A stretch of DNA of 64,000 nucleotides from Pseudomonas sp. N040. Lineage in GTDB: Bacteria > Pseudomonadota > Gammaproteobacteria > Pseudomonadales > Pseudomonadaceae. Where the stretch lies: assembly GCF_015637705.1 (NCBI RefSeq), contig NZ_JADOBE010000001.1, positions 541,573 through 605,572 on the forward strand, given 5' to 3'. The position numbers were made by a program, and so were the translations under genes. Shown piece by piece: positions 35,427 to 44,948 of the stretch. The notes below the pieces were generated by a model. That model was not told where the DNA came from. It saw nothing but the letters and a program-made list of their open reading frames with translations, and made no database searches. Positions within the stretch are counted from its first letter, which is position 1. Every line of letters begins with the position of its first letter.

Positions 35427-36991
35427 AGTTGATCGTTTACTCGCAGATCACCGCCGCCCGCATTGCCACCAGCATGGGGCTGCCGGAGTACAGCTATTAC
35501 TTCGTGCTGCGCGACTTTCTGCCGGTCCTGCGCGAGCTGGGTGAAGTGCTGGTGATCGAAGACCCGGCGACCGAAGTCGATGCGCTCTGCGACGAGGCGC
35601 TGGCGCAGGGACAGCGCTGCTGGTTCCTTTCGTTTTCGCCGCCGCAGAAGACCCAGCTCGGCCTGCGCTGCCCGACTATCCCGGTATTCGCCTGGGAGTT
35701 CTACGGCATTCCCAATGAGTTCTGGCTGGATGAACCCTGGCAGGACTGGCGCTATGTGCTGCAGCGCTGCGGTCGGGCGATTACCCATTCGCGGCTGATC
35801 GTCGACATGGTGCGTCGCGAGATGGGCGAGGCATTCCCGGTGATTTCCGTACCGTCGCCGGTGTGGGACAAGTTCGAGCGCCTGCGCCGGGAACCGGGGC
35901 AACTGCCGCTTCAGCGTGCGATGAAGGTCAACCTGCCTTCGGGAGTGATCGCCGACAGCAATGATCCGCTGGTGCGTCCCTATATCTCCGGCGCGCAGGC
36001 GATGAACCATCTGATGCAGGCGATCCGGCAGTACGACCGTACCTTTTCACCGCGGGCGCAGACCGAAGATGCGGCGCCGGATGCGCCGCTTGATCATTTG
36101 CCGCGCCAGTCGCTGTACCGCATCACCCGGCGTTATCTGGGCGAGTGGTATCTGCGCGTGTTGCTGCCGCTGCTGGCGCCGCGTTATGCCAAGCGGCCGC
36201 TTGCACCGCAGATGCAGCTGGTGGTGGATGATGCCGGGCGCAGGCCTGAGCCGCTGAATCCGGTCGAGCCGAGGAAGGCCGAAGCCTCCGGTCTAAGCGT
36301 GAACCTGCCGGACTGGCAGCCGGCCAGGGTCAGCACCGAGCTGTCCGGTGTGGTGTTCACCGCGCTGTTCAATCCGTATGACGGTCGCAAGAACTGGGCC
36401 GACATGCTCACCGCCTTTTGTGCCGCCTTCCGCGATACGCCGGATGCCACCCTGGTGTTCAAGCTGGGGCACACAGAGTACCTGTCGGCTATGCACGAGA
36501 TGCTGATCTGGCTGGCACGCATGCCCGCTTTCCAGTGCCGCATAGTGATCCTGCACGGCTATCTGGACGGTAGCGAATTCGACGAGTTGATCCGCGCCAC
36601 CGCCTTCACGGTCAATGCCTCGCACGGCGAGGGGCAGTGCCTGCCCTTGATGGAGTTCATGTCCTGCGGCAAACCGGCCATCGCGCCGCGCCACTCGGCC
36701 ATGCTCGATTATATCGACGAGCAGGTGGCCTTCGTGGTCGACAGCTGGCTGGATGCGACTGCCTGGTCGCATGATCCCCGCCTGGCCTACCGCACCCTGC
36801 GCCACCAGATCGACTGGGCTTCGCTGAAGCAGGCGTACCGCGATGCCTATGCCTGCGTTCGCGAAGATCCGCAGCGCTACCAGCGCATGTCTGTAGCGGC
36901 CATTGAGCGTATGCGCGGGCATTGCTCGCAGGCCGTGGCTCGCCAGCGTCTGACCGAATTTCTGGATGCTGAAAGCCGGAGTCCGCAATGA
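35423..36991 (+). CDS. GT4-like glycosyltransferase (paralogue 2)
   Basis: A 522-residue glycosyltransferase homologous along its length to the gene before it. Shared landmarks are PEYSYYFVLRDFLPVLRELG near the start, PVFAWEFYG, the FNPYDGRKNWADMLTAF block and the donor motif EGQCLPLME. The linker between the two halves is longer and lacks the Pro/Glu repeat. As a retaining GT4 enzyme it should use a nucleotide sugar in the cytoplasm, perhaps GDP-rhamnose from the downstream genes. Its stop overlaps the methyltransferase start by four bases (ATGA). Confidence 0.87.
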   Translation: MKLIVYSQITAARIATSMGLPEYSYYFVLRDFLPVLRELGEVLVIEDPATEVDALCDEALAQGQRCWFLSFSPPQKTQLGLRCPTIPVFAWEFYGIPNEFWLDEPWQDWRYVLQRCGRAITHSRLIVDMVRREMGEAFPVISVPSPVWDKFERLRREPGQLPLQRAMKVNLPSGVIADSNDPLVRPYISGAQAMNHLMQAIRQYDRTFSPRAQTEDAAPDAPLDHLPRQSLYRITRRYLGEWYLRVLLPLLAPRYAKRPLAPQMQLVVDDAGRRPEPLNPVEPRKAEASGLSVNLPDWQPARVSTELSGVVFTALFNPYDGRKNWADMLTAFCAAFRDTPDATLVFKLGHTEYLSAMHEMLIWLARMPAFQCRIVILHGYLDGSEFDELIRATAFTVNASHGEGQCLPLMEFMSCGKPAIAPRHSAMLDYIDEQVAFVVDSWLDATAWSHDPRLAYRTLRHQIDWASLKQAYRDAYACVREDPQRYQRMSVAAIERMRGHCSQAVARQRLTEFLDAESRSPQ

Positions 36992-37890
36992 CGCCCGCAG
37001 AGTTGTTCCGTCGCCTGGCGGGTCTGGAGGGTGATCCGCGCACGACCGCGGACATCTGGCGCGATATGAGCAGCGCCCCGGGATTTGTCGACTCGCGCAA
37101 CTGCGGATTCATGGATGCGGTGCAGAGCGGCTGGTACCAGAACGACAGCGATGAACTTTTTCGTGGGTTCCCGATTTCCGCCGACGACAGTGTGCTGGAT
37201 GTCGGCTGCGGCGCTGGCGGCGCCACCCTCTTCTGCGCGCGGCGCGGTGCCCATGTGGTGTTCATCGATGCCGTGGCGGAGAAGATCGAGGCGCTGCGCG
37301 CCCGGCTCGCCGACACGCCGGCGCGCCGGGCCGAAGGGCATGTCTGCGCCAGTCTGCCCCTGCCGGTGGCCAGCGAGAGCATGACCCGGGTGATCGCCAT
37401 GGAGGTTCTGGAGCATGTGCCGGACCCCGCGGCTTTCCTGGCGGAGCTGCAGCGTGTCGGCGAGCCGGGAGCCCTATACCTGCTGGTCGTGCCGGACGAG
37501 CTGGCCGAGCAGATGCAGCAGGGGCTGGCGCCGGAGTACTACTTTCGCGAGCCCAACCATATCCACGTCTTCGGGCGCGAACAGTTTGTCCGGATGGTGG
37601 CTGAGGCCGGGCTGGAAGTGGTGCAGCGCGACTCCTACGGCTTCTTCTGGACCTTCTGGATGCTCCTCTACTGGACTCAGGCTCGTTCGTTGGGTGATGC
37701 GCTGGACGGTGAGTCGCACGATGTGGTGCAGCCGCCGTACCCGCCGCTGCTCAACGACTGGGCCAAGCTTTGGTATCAGGTGATCAAGCTACCCGAGGCT
37801 GCGCCGATGAAGCAGGCACTGGATCAATTGCTGCCAAAAAGCCAGGTGATTGTGGCGCGTAAACCCCGCGACGGGAAAGCCACGGCATGA
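36988..37890 (+). CDS. SAM-dependent methyltransferase (paralogue 2)
   Basis: A 300-residue class I methyltransferase: motif I VLDVGCGAGG, then FIDAVAEK, the VIAMEVLEHVPDPAAFLAEL block, and the shared C-terminal stretch YPPLLNDWAKLWYQ ending in LLPKSQVIVARKP. It has a longer N-terminus (about 55 residues before motif I) than the other two. Start and stop both overlap the neighbours by four bases, placing it in one coupled operon with the glycosyltransferase before and the acyltransferase after. O-methylation of a polysaccharide sugar is the likely role. Confidence 0.88.
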   Translation: MTPAELFRRLAGLEGDPRTTADIWRDMSSAPGFVDSRNCGFMDAVQSGWYQNDSDELFRGFPISADDSVLDVGCGAGGATLFCARRGAHVVFIDAVAEKIEALRARLADTPARRAEGHVCASLPLPVASESMTRVIAMEVLEHVPDPAAFLAELQRVGEPGALYLLVVPDELAEQMQQGLAPEYYFREPNHIHVFGREQFVRMVAEAGLEVVQRDSYGFFWTFWMLLYWTQARSLGDALDGESHDVVQPPYPPLLNDWAKLWYQVIKLPEAAPMKQALDQLLPKSQVIVARKPRDGKATA

Positions 37891-39014
37891 CCAAGCGTAT
37901 AGACGACATCGAGATTCTGCGCGGTTTTTCCGTGCTTTTGATCGTGATGCATCACGCGCGATCCAACCTGTTTACTTGGAGCTCGCCTGGGCTGGAGCGA
38001 TTCGGGGTGTATTTCAGCGGCACTTTCTGTGTCGATCTGTTCTTTGCCATTTCGGGTTACTTGATTGCCCGGGAACTGATTCCGCGCCTTCAGGCCAGCA
38101 ACGGGCCGGAAGCGGCCTTCCGCATTACCCTGGCATTCTGGATTCGCAGGGCCTGGCGTATTCTGCCATCAGCCTGGCTATGGCTGGGCTTGACCTTGCT
38201 GGCGGTGGTGGCATGCAACGAATCTGGCGCTTTTGGCAACTTCCGCACAAATCTGGAGGCTACCATTGCCGGCGTACTGCAAGTGGCGAATCTGCGCTTT
38301 GCAGAAACCTTTGGCCGCAGCCCCTACGGAGTCAGCTTCGTTTACTGGACGCTCTCCTTGGAAGAGCAGTTCTATCTGACGTTTCCGCTCATCGTAATGT
38401 TGACCAGGCGCTATCTGCCCTATGCGCTGATCGCGCTGGTGCTTGTGCAGCTGTTGTCCGAGCGAACGCTCATGACGGTGGTCTTTCGTACCGATGCAAT
38501 TGCCCTGGGAATTTTGCTGGCAATCTGGAGTCGGCAGAGTACCTATGAAATGGCCAAGCCCGTATTCCTCTTGAACAAAAAATGGTTGGGGACAGTGGTC
38601 ATGCTGGGGCTGTTCTTCTGCATGGGCGTAGTCGGTTCGACTGTGCTGCAGGTCATTTCCCACGAGTTCAGCGTCTTCGCATTGCTATCTGCACTGCTAG
38701 TGTGGATTGCTTCCTACAACCTGAACCTGTTCATTCCCCTGCAACCCTTCAGGGGCCTGATGCTCTGGATCGGAAGCCGCTCCTACGCCATCTACCTGGT
38801 ACACATCCCGGCGTTTTTCCTGACCCGGGAGATTTGGTTTCGCCTGCACCCTGAAGGGAAGCACGGCGATGAGTTTTTCTTCGTGTACCTGGCTACGGCG
38901 CTTGTGCTGATCGTACCTTTCAGCGAATTGAACTTTCGTTTTATCGAGACTCCACTGCGCCGGCGTGGTGCAGCAATGGCCCAGCGATTTAGCGAGCCGT
39001 TAGCCAATCCATAA
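37887..39014 (+). CDS. Membrane O-acyltransferase (acyltransferase 3, OafA-like)
   Basis: A 375-residue integral membrane enzyme with about ten helices. Family features are the N-terminal IEILRGFSVLLIVMHH with the catalytic histidines, VDLFFAISGYLIARELI, an FWIRRAWRILPSAW basic block, the YGVSFVYWTLSLEEQFYLTFP motif (W-T-L-S-x-E-E-Q-F) and a final FRFIETPLRR. Such proteins move acetyl groups to sugars of surface polysaccharides. Base composition is lower in G+C than the flanks in the second half. It overlaps the methyltransferase gene by four bases; a 67-base gap follows. Confidence 0.9.
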   Translation: MTKRIDDIEILRGFSVLLIVMHHARSNLFTWSSPGLERFGVYFSGTFCVDLFFAISGYLIARELIPRLQASNGPEAAFRITLAFWIRRAWRILPSAWLWLGLTLLAVVACNESGAFGNFRTNLEATIAGVLQVANLRFAETFGRSPYGVSFVYWTLSLEEQFYLTFPLIVMLTRRYLPYALIALVLVQLLSERTLMTVVFRTDAIALGILLAIWSRQSTYEMAKPVFLLNKKWLGTVVMLGLFFCMGVVGSTVLQVISHEFSVFALLSALLVWIASYNLNLFIPLQPFRGLMLWIGSRSYAIYLVHIPAFFLTREIWFRLHPEGKHGDEFFFVYLATALVLIVPFSELNFRFIETPLRRRGAAMAQRFSEPLANP

Positions 39015-39081
39015 CAAGAAAAGCGCATGCATGAGGGAAAGATTTAATGGGCATCACATCGTTAGCTACGGGTAACCTGCG

Positions 39082-39915
39082 GTGATTGCTTACTTCAAGA
39101 GCCTGTTGAGCAGAGGCGCTCGGGTTGCTACGGGGGCAAAGCCGGCAGTCATTCCGGAACCGGTGCCGACCGACGTCACGTTGCTCGATGCCGCGCTCAG
39201 TGGCTGGTTTCGCGAGGAAGCGGGCGAACTGCTGGAAGGCTTTCCCATCAGCCCGGACGACCATGTGCTGGATGTCGGGTGCGGGGAGGGGGTGTTCATC
39301 GCCTTCTGTGCCGGGCGTGGCGCTGAAGTGACCTACGCTGACATCGATGCAGCCAAAATCGATGCCGTCACCGCTCGCCTGCAGGGCTCGAAAGCCCGCG
39401 CGACGCACCCGCTGGTCAGCGATGCCAATCCGTTACCCCTGCCAGATACCTATGCCGACAAGGTCATCGCCATGGAGGTCATGGAGCATGTGGATAACCC
39501 GGCGGCTTTTCTCAAGGAGCTGGTCCGGGTCGGCAAGCCCGGTGCGCTTTTTCTGCTGAGTGTTCCGGATGCGGCCAGCGAGCGGGTACAGCAGCATTTG
39601 GCCCCGCCTGGGTACTTTGAGAAGCCTAACCATATCAACGTGTTCGACCGGGAAACCTTCGAGCGTCTGGTCACCGAGGCCGGGCTGGTGGTGGAACGCA
39701 AAGCCTACTATGGCTTCTACTGGTCGATCTTCTGGGCGCTGTTCTGGACCTGCGATCAGGACCTGTCCCCGCCTTGGCACCCGCTGCTGGAAAGCTGGGC
39801 CAGGACCTGGGACATGGTGCTGAAAATGCGCGACGGGCCGCGGATCAAAAAGGCACTGGACGAGGCCCTGCCCAAGAGCCAGGCAATCATTGCGCGCAAG
39901 CCGGATGGCGTATGA
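39082..39915 (+). CDS. SAM-dependent methyltransferase (paralogue 3)
   Basis: A 277-residue class I methyltransferase: VLDVGCGEGVF (motif I), YADIDAAKID (motif II), VIAMEVMEHVDNPAAFLKEL, and the shared end PPWHPLLESWARTWD...LPKSQAIIARKP. It is closer to the copy at 33044 than to that at 36988 (both have the SPPWHPLLE stretch). The start codon is a GTG at 39082, since no ATG fits the family N-terminus. It is separated from the acyltransferase by 67 bases and is followed by a remnant of a second acyltransferase. Confidence 0.87.
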   Translation: MIAYFKSLLSRGARVATGAKPAVIPEPVPTDVTLLDAALSGWFREEAGELLEGFPISPDDHVLDVGCGEGVFIAFCAGRGAEVTYADIDAAKIDAVTARLQGSKARATHPLVSDANPLPLPDTYADKVIAMEVMEHVDNPAAFLKELVRVGKPGALFLLSVPDAASERVQQHLAPPGYFEKPNHINVFDRETFERLVTEAGLVVERKAYYGFYWSIFWALFWTCDQDLSPPWHPLLESWARTWDMVLKMRDGPRIKKALDEALPKSQAIIARKPDGV

Positions 39916-39976
39916 GGCCTTTCAACGTTATTGCGATCCTGGTTGCGCTGAAGGCAGTGCATCTCCGGAGAATCAC

Positions 39977-40527
39977 TTGAGTGAGGCCTCGCAAAAGAAT
40001 CTGGAAATCGAATACCTAAGGGCGATTTCTATATGCCTGGTTCCGGTGGCGCATAGCCCGCTTCTATCTATGGGGATTGCAGAGAAAGGCATACCGGCGT
40101 TTCAATTTTTCAGCTTTGGGGTTGGCGTCGATTTATTTTTCTGCATCTCGGGCTATGGCGTAAGCCGCGGCTATTTCAATTATTTCGATCACAGCAGGCG
40201 CGCCAGCCGGTTCTGGTCTGCTGAGCAAGCGTTCTGGTTCCACCGGGCATACCGGTTATTGCCCTCGGCTCGTGCAAGACCGGCGGTCTTTCTTGTTACG
40301 CTCGAGCTGGTTTATTTGCCGATAGTTCCTGCCCAGCTGTACTCGTTCTCCACCAGTATGGGACTCATGGCCATGATCGCGGTCAGCCTGGTCTGGCTGG
40401 CGTCTTACGGCAAAGGCTATCTCATTGGCTGCGCGCGGCCGCGGCGTCGCCAAGGCCAGGCAGATCCTGGCGATCAGAACGCCGGTTACGGCCTGAAGCT
40501 AGAGTGCAATCAGAGGGAGACAAGGGC

Positions 40528-40537
<10 letters not shown>
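39977..40537 (+). pseudogene. Internally deleted acyltransferase-3 gene
   Basis: A 186-codon frame whose first half matches the start of an OafA-like acyltransferase ([46 protein letters not shown]). It then jumps, at about nt 40265-40280, to what looks like the last helix of the same family ([15 protein letters not shown]). A complete member needs about 350-380 residues, so roughly half the protein, including the W-x-L-S-x-E motif, is missing. A TTG at 39977 preceded by CGGAG seven bases upstream is the likely original start. The end overlaps the UDP-xylose synthase start. It may still be translated but should not be active. Confidence 0.65.
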
Positions 40538-41477
<940 letters not shown>

Positions 41478-41481
<4 letters not shown>

Positions 41482-42443
41482 GCTTTGCCAGCCACGCGCT
41501 GGTCGTGGTCACCCCCGTCTACGAGGATGTCGAGGCCAGCAGCCGCCTGTTCATGGAGCTGGCCACGCAGTTCGGCCGTTCGGTGTTCGTGGTGGCGGTG
41601 GATGATGGTTCGGTGAAGCAGCCGCTGGAGGTTTCCGCTCTGGAGCGGGCCGGCCTGGCCGGAGTGGTGTTGCAGTTGCGGCGCAATGTCGGGCATCAGC
41701 GCGCCATCGCCATTGGCCTCGGTTATGTCTCCGAGCGCATTCAGGTCGCGCAGCGGGTAGTGGTGATGGACTCCGATGGCGAAGACCTGCCCTCGACCAT
41801 TCCCGAACTGCTTGCCGGGCTTGAGTCTGAGCAGGTGGATGTGCTGGTCGCGCAGCGCAAGAGTCGCGTCGAGACCCTCAAGTTCAAGCTGTTCTACTGG
41901 GTCTACAAGCGCTTCTTCGGTCTGATGACCGGGCGCGCCATCAGCTTCGGCAATTTCATGGCACTCAAGCCGGCGGCCGTGAAACGGCTGGTGGCCATGC
42001 AGGAGCTGCCGATTCACGTGGCCGGTGCCGTGCTGGCGTCCAGATTGCGGGCAGTTCCGCGGGCGATCGACCGTGGCCCGCGTTATGCCGGGCAGTCGAA
42101 GATGAACTTCGTCGGTCTGGTGCTCCACGGATTCAAGGGCCTGATGGTGTTCGCCGAGGACGTGCTGGTGCGCGTCGGCATTGCCTGCGTGCTGATCGCC
42201 AGTCTCTCCTTGCTGGGCATCGCGGCGGCCGTGGTGCTCAAGCTGCTGGGCTTTTCCACCCCGGGCTGGTTCTCCGTGGCGCTGGGCATTCTGGTGCTGA
42301 TGCTGCTGCAGACCGGTGCGCTGGCACTGATGACGCTGATGCTGACCGGCGTAGTGCGCGGCGGGACGGTGACCAGTGCGATTGCCTACCACGACTTCAT
42401 CGAGCGGGTCATTGAAACCGCAGAGCGACAAGTACCCATATGA
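41478..42443 (+). CDS. GtrB-like polyprenyl-phosphate glycosyltransferase (GT2)
   Basis: A 321-residue GT2 enzyme with a cytoplasmic catalytic domain (residues 1-230) and two C-terminal membrane helices (about 235-260 and 268-300). The [13 protein letters not shown] start, the VAVDDGS donor loop, [17 protein letters not shown] (a DxD-like acidic motif) and YAGQSKMNF are those of GtrB/DPM1-type enzymes that load a sugar onto undecaprenyl phosphate. With the adjacent UDP-xylose synthase, xylose is a reasonable donor sugar. It overlaps its neighbours by four bases on each side. Confidence 0.9.
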
Positions 42444-42826
42444 GGTCGCATGCCTGGGAGGTGCTGCGCTACGGCGTCAATGGCGTGGTAGCTACGGCTG
42501 TGCACTTTTCCGTGCTTGCCTTCAATCTCCAGGTTTTGCACTTCTCTTCAGCCGGCCTGGCCAACCTGGTTGCCGCGCTGTTCGGCATTACCACCTCGTT
42601 CTTCGGGAGCCGCTATTTCGTCTTCCCGCGGACGGGGGAGACAATCGTGGTCGAAGCGCTGCGCTTCAGCAGCCTGTACGGGTTCATCGCGTTGCTGCAC
42701 GGCGGCGTGCTGCTGGTATGGACCGACCATTTCGGCCTCGACTACCGCCTGGGCTTCCTGCTGGCCACGGTGCTGCAGGTTTCGCTCAGCTATCTGGGCA
42801 ACAAGTTTCTGGTGTTCAAGCTATGA
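42440..42826 (+). CDS. GtrA-like flippase
   Basis: A 128-residue membrane protein with four helices and the GtrA-family hallmarks: LRYGVNGVVATAVHFSVL near the start, NLVAALFGITTSFFGSRYFVF in the middle and the final YLGNKFLVFK. GtrA proteins are thought to move lipid-linked sugar across the inner membrane. It directly follows the GtrB-like gene and overlaps the next by four bases, completing a gtrAB pair. The third partner, a membrane glycosyltransferase, is probably among the genes at 43428-46628. Confidence 0.9.
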   Translation: MRSHAWEVLRYGVNGVVATAVHFSVLAFNLQVLHFSSAGLANLVAALFGITTSFFGSRYFVFPRTGETIVVEALRFSSLYGFIALLHGGVLLVWTDHFGLDYRLGFLLATVLQVSLSYLGNKFLVFKL

Positions 42827-43431
42827 AAGCGCTCAACGCCTGTCTGGCCACTCTGCTGTTTCTGATCCTGTTGGTCGTCATCTACTGGTTGCACATGCGT
42901 TACCTCCGGGTGGACGTGGTGTTCTATGCGGCGCTCGTCGATGTGCTTAGCGCCGGCATCCTGGCGGCTGTTGTCCTGCTCACTTTCCGGCGCTTTGCGC
43001 TGTTCAGCGGCTTCGAGAAGGCCCAGCTGGTGCTGGTCTGGCTGCTGGCCGGCTATGCGCTGGCCATTTCCCTGCCGACGGTGATCGACCGCTCGCTGTC
43101 CTTCTATATCCTGGAGAAGCTGCAGCAGCGCGGTGGCGGTATTCGCCAGGATCGCTTCGAGGAAGTATTTACCCGGGAGTATGTCCGGGAGCACCATCTG
43201 GTCGAAGTGCGGCTCACCGAACAGCGGGCATCAGGCACCATCCGCATCGACAACGGCTGCGTTACTCTGACCACCCAGGGCGATCGCCTGGCGCACTGGA
43301 GCCGCTGGTTCCGGCTCCACCTGTTGCCGCGCAACCGGCTGCTGCTGGAGCGCTACGGCGATGATCTGGTCGATCCGTTTCTGCAGGACGGGGCCGTGCC
43401 GTCCTATGAGTGCGCAAGGGAAAACCCTTGA
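42823..43431 (+). CDS. Membrane-anchored protein of unknown function in the gtr-like module
   Basis: A 202-residue protein with three hydrophobic segments (about residues 7-25, 33-52 and 67-85), followed by a charged domain of about 115 residues that should face the periplasm or cytosol (LEKLQQRGGGIRQDRFEEVFTREYV). I do not recognise the family. It begins inside the last codons of the gtrA-like gene (ATGA overlap) and ends inside the start of the next gene, so it is an integral part of the operon. It may be a third subunit of the sugar-transfer machinery, but nothing in the sequence proves this. Confidence 0.75.
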   Translation: MKALNACLATLLFLILLVVIYWLHMRYLRVDVVFYAALVDVLSAGILAAVVLLTFRRFALFSGFEKAQLVLVWLLAGYALAISLPTVIDRSLSFYILEKLQQRGGGIRQDRFEEVFTREYVREHHLVEVRLTEQRASGTIRIDNGCVTLTTQGDRLAHWSRWFRLHLLPRNRLLLERYGDDLVDPFLQDGAVPSYECARENP

Positions 43432-44933
43432 TCCCGCTGGCTGCCGCTGCGGTGCAGTCCGACCCGCAACAGGTGAAGCGGGCTCGCTGGCTGAGACTGC
43501 TGGCCCTGATCTGGTTGTGCCTGATCGTTGCGCTCACGGCGACGGCCTTTGCGCCGGAGCACCTGAATGCGGACATGCTGCTCAACAGCGTCATGTCGCT
43601 GCAGCGCGTGACGCTGTTCTACTGGGGACAGAACCGGCTGCTGAACGTGCTGCCCTTGCTCGCATCGGTGGTTGCCGATCCGGTGCGCAACCTGTGGTTC
43701 GTGATTTTCGTGCCGGTGACGGCGCTTTATCTGCTGATGCAGGTGATGGTCGCCTGGGCCGTCCGCAGTCTGCGGGCGGATGCATCCATTGGCGTGCAGG
43801 CGTTCATTGTCCTGTCGTCGTCGGTGCTGCTGCTGTTGCGGCCGGTTGCGGTGGCGGAAATCGCCATCGGGCACATCGAGTACTCGTTGTCGGCCCTGCT
43901 GGTTGCGCTGGCGCTGTGGCTGGCCTGGAGCGTGACTCGCCTCGGGCGTCTGCGCAGTCTGCTGATCGGTGTGCTGCTGCTTCTGGCGCTGGGGGTGAAC
44001 CCGGCAGCGGTGCTTCCTCTGGGGTTCGCCGTCGCGGCCCGGGTTCTCTACCGGCGCGCCGTCGGTTTTCTGGATGTCGTCTTGCTGGGCTTCGCCGGTC
44101 TGGCGTTCGTGTTCTGGATGCTGCTTTCGCGCCTGGAGGCCAGTACTTCTTACGCGGGTTTTTCCTGGTGCCTGCTCCCGGAGGGGCTTTCGACGGTGAT
44201 ACCGACGCTGCTGCGGCTAGTGGATGCGCCATATGCGCTGCTGCTGACCCTGCTGTTGCTGCCGGCCATCCGGAGTGCCCGCGCGCGCCCCGAGCCTGGT
44301 GTCGAGCGGGTTGTGCTAATCACCGCCACGGCTTTCGGGGTGTTCTGGCTGCTGTTGTTCTGCGCCAATCGCTGGGTGGCGCTGAACGATTACAACTGGC
44401 GTTATTTCATCTATCTGGTCTTCGCCCTTTGCCTGCTGCTGGCCTTTCGCGCGGTGGCGGCCCTGCGGGCCTTACCCCGGCGTGCGAGCTGGGTGGCAAC
44501 CGCGCTGGTGGCGCTGCTGGGCCTGATCAAGGTCTGGCAGCCGCCACAAGCGGTGACCAGCTTCAGCCTGCTGCAGAAGGTCCAGCATTTGGCGCCGCAG
44601 CCGCAGAGGCTGTACTCGGGGGACTACTGGCTGGTATGGCCGGCGGTCTGGCGCGACCTGATGCTGGGTAGCCCGGCTTTTGGCCTGGCCTACCGCGGCG
44701 ATGCCAATCGTGAGGCGGCGCGCGCTCATATCACCCGGGAGATTGAGGCCACCGGGGGGTTCTCCGTGCTGTGCCTGAATGAGACGGCGAATCAATGTGT
44801 ACGTCAGGTCGATGGATTCTTTGGCCCGCTGAGTTGCGTTCAAATGCCGACCGAGCAAACGCTGGCGGTGTTGTTGCGACTGGTGCCGGTGACGGACAAT
44901 CCCGGCGCGGATTGTGCGGTTGCGGCGAACTGA
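43428..44933 (+). CDS. Polytopic membrane protein, candidate GT-C glycosyltransferase
   Basis: A 501-residue protein with about eleven membrane helices and a short C-terminal soluble tail of about 100 residues. The first loop holds HLNADMLLNSVMSLQ with an Asp, similar in place to the catalytic acid of GT-C enzymes, but the family is not one I can name. It resembles GtrC-type enzymes only in size, topology and neighbours. I chose the TTG at 43428, which overlaps the upstream stop (TTGA) and has AGGG seven bases before it; a GTG at 43410 lacks such a site. Confidence 0.72.
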   Translation: MIPLAAAAVQSDPQQVKRARWLRLLALIWLCLIVALTATAFAPEHLNADMLLNSVMSLQRVTLFYWGQNRLLNVLPLLASVVADPVRNLWFVIFVPVTALYLLMQVMVAWAVRSLRADASIGVQAFIVLSSSVLLLLRPVAVAEIAIGHIEYSLSALLVALALWLAWSVTRLGRLRSLLIGVLLLLALGVNPAAVLPLGFAVAARVLYRRAVGFLDVVLLGFAGLAFVFWMLLSRLEASTSYAGFSWCLLPEGLSTVIPTLLRLVDAPYALLLTLLLLPAIRSARARPEPGVERVVLITATAFGVFWLLLFCANRWVALNDYNWRYFIYLVFALCLLLAFRAVAALRALPRRASWVATALVALLGLIKVWQPPQAVTSFSLLQKVQHLAPQPQRLYSGDYWLVWPAVWRDLMLGSPAFGLAYRGDANREAARAHITREIEATGGFSVLCLNETANQCVRQVDGFFGPLSCVQMPTEQTLAVLLRLVPVTDNPGADCAVAAN

Positions 44934-44948
44934 GGTTGTCGGGGGAGC

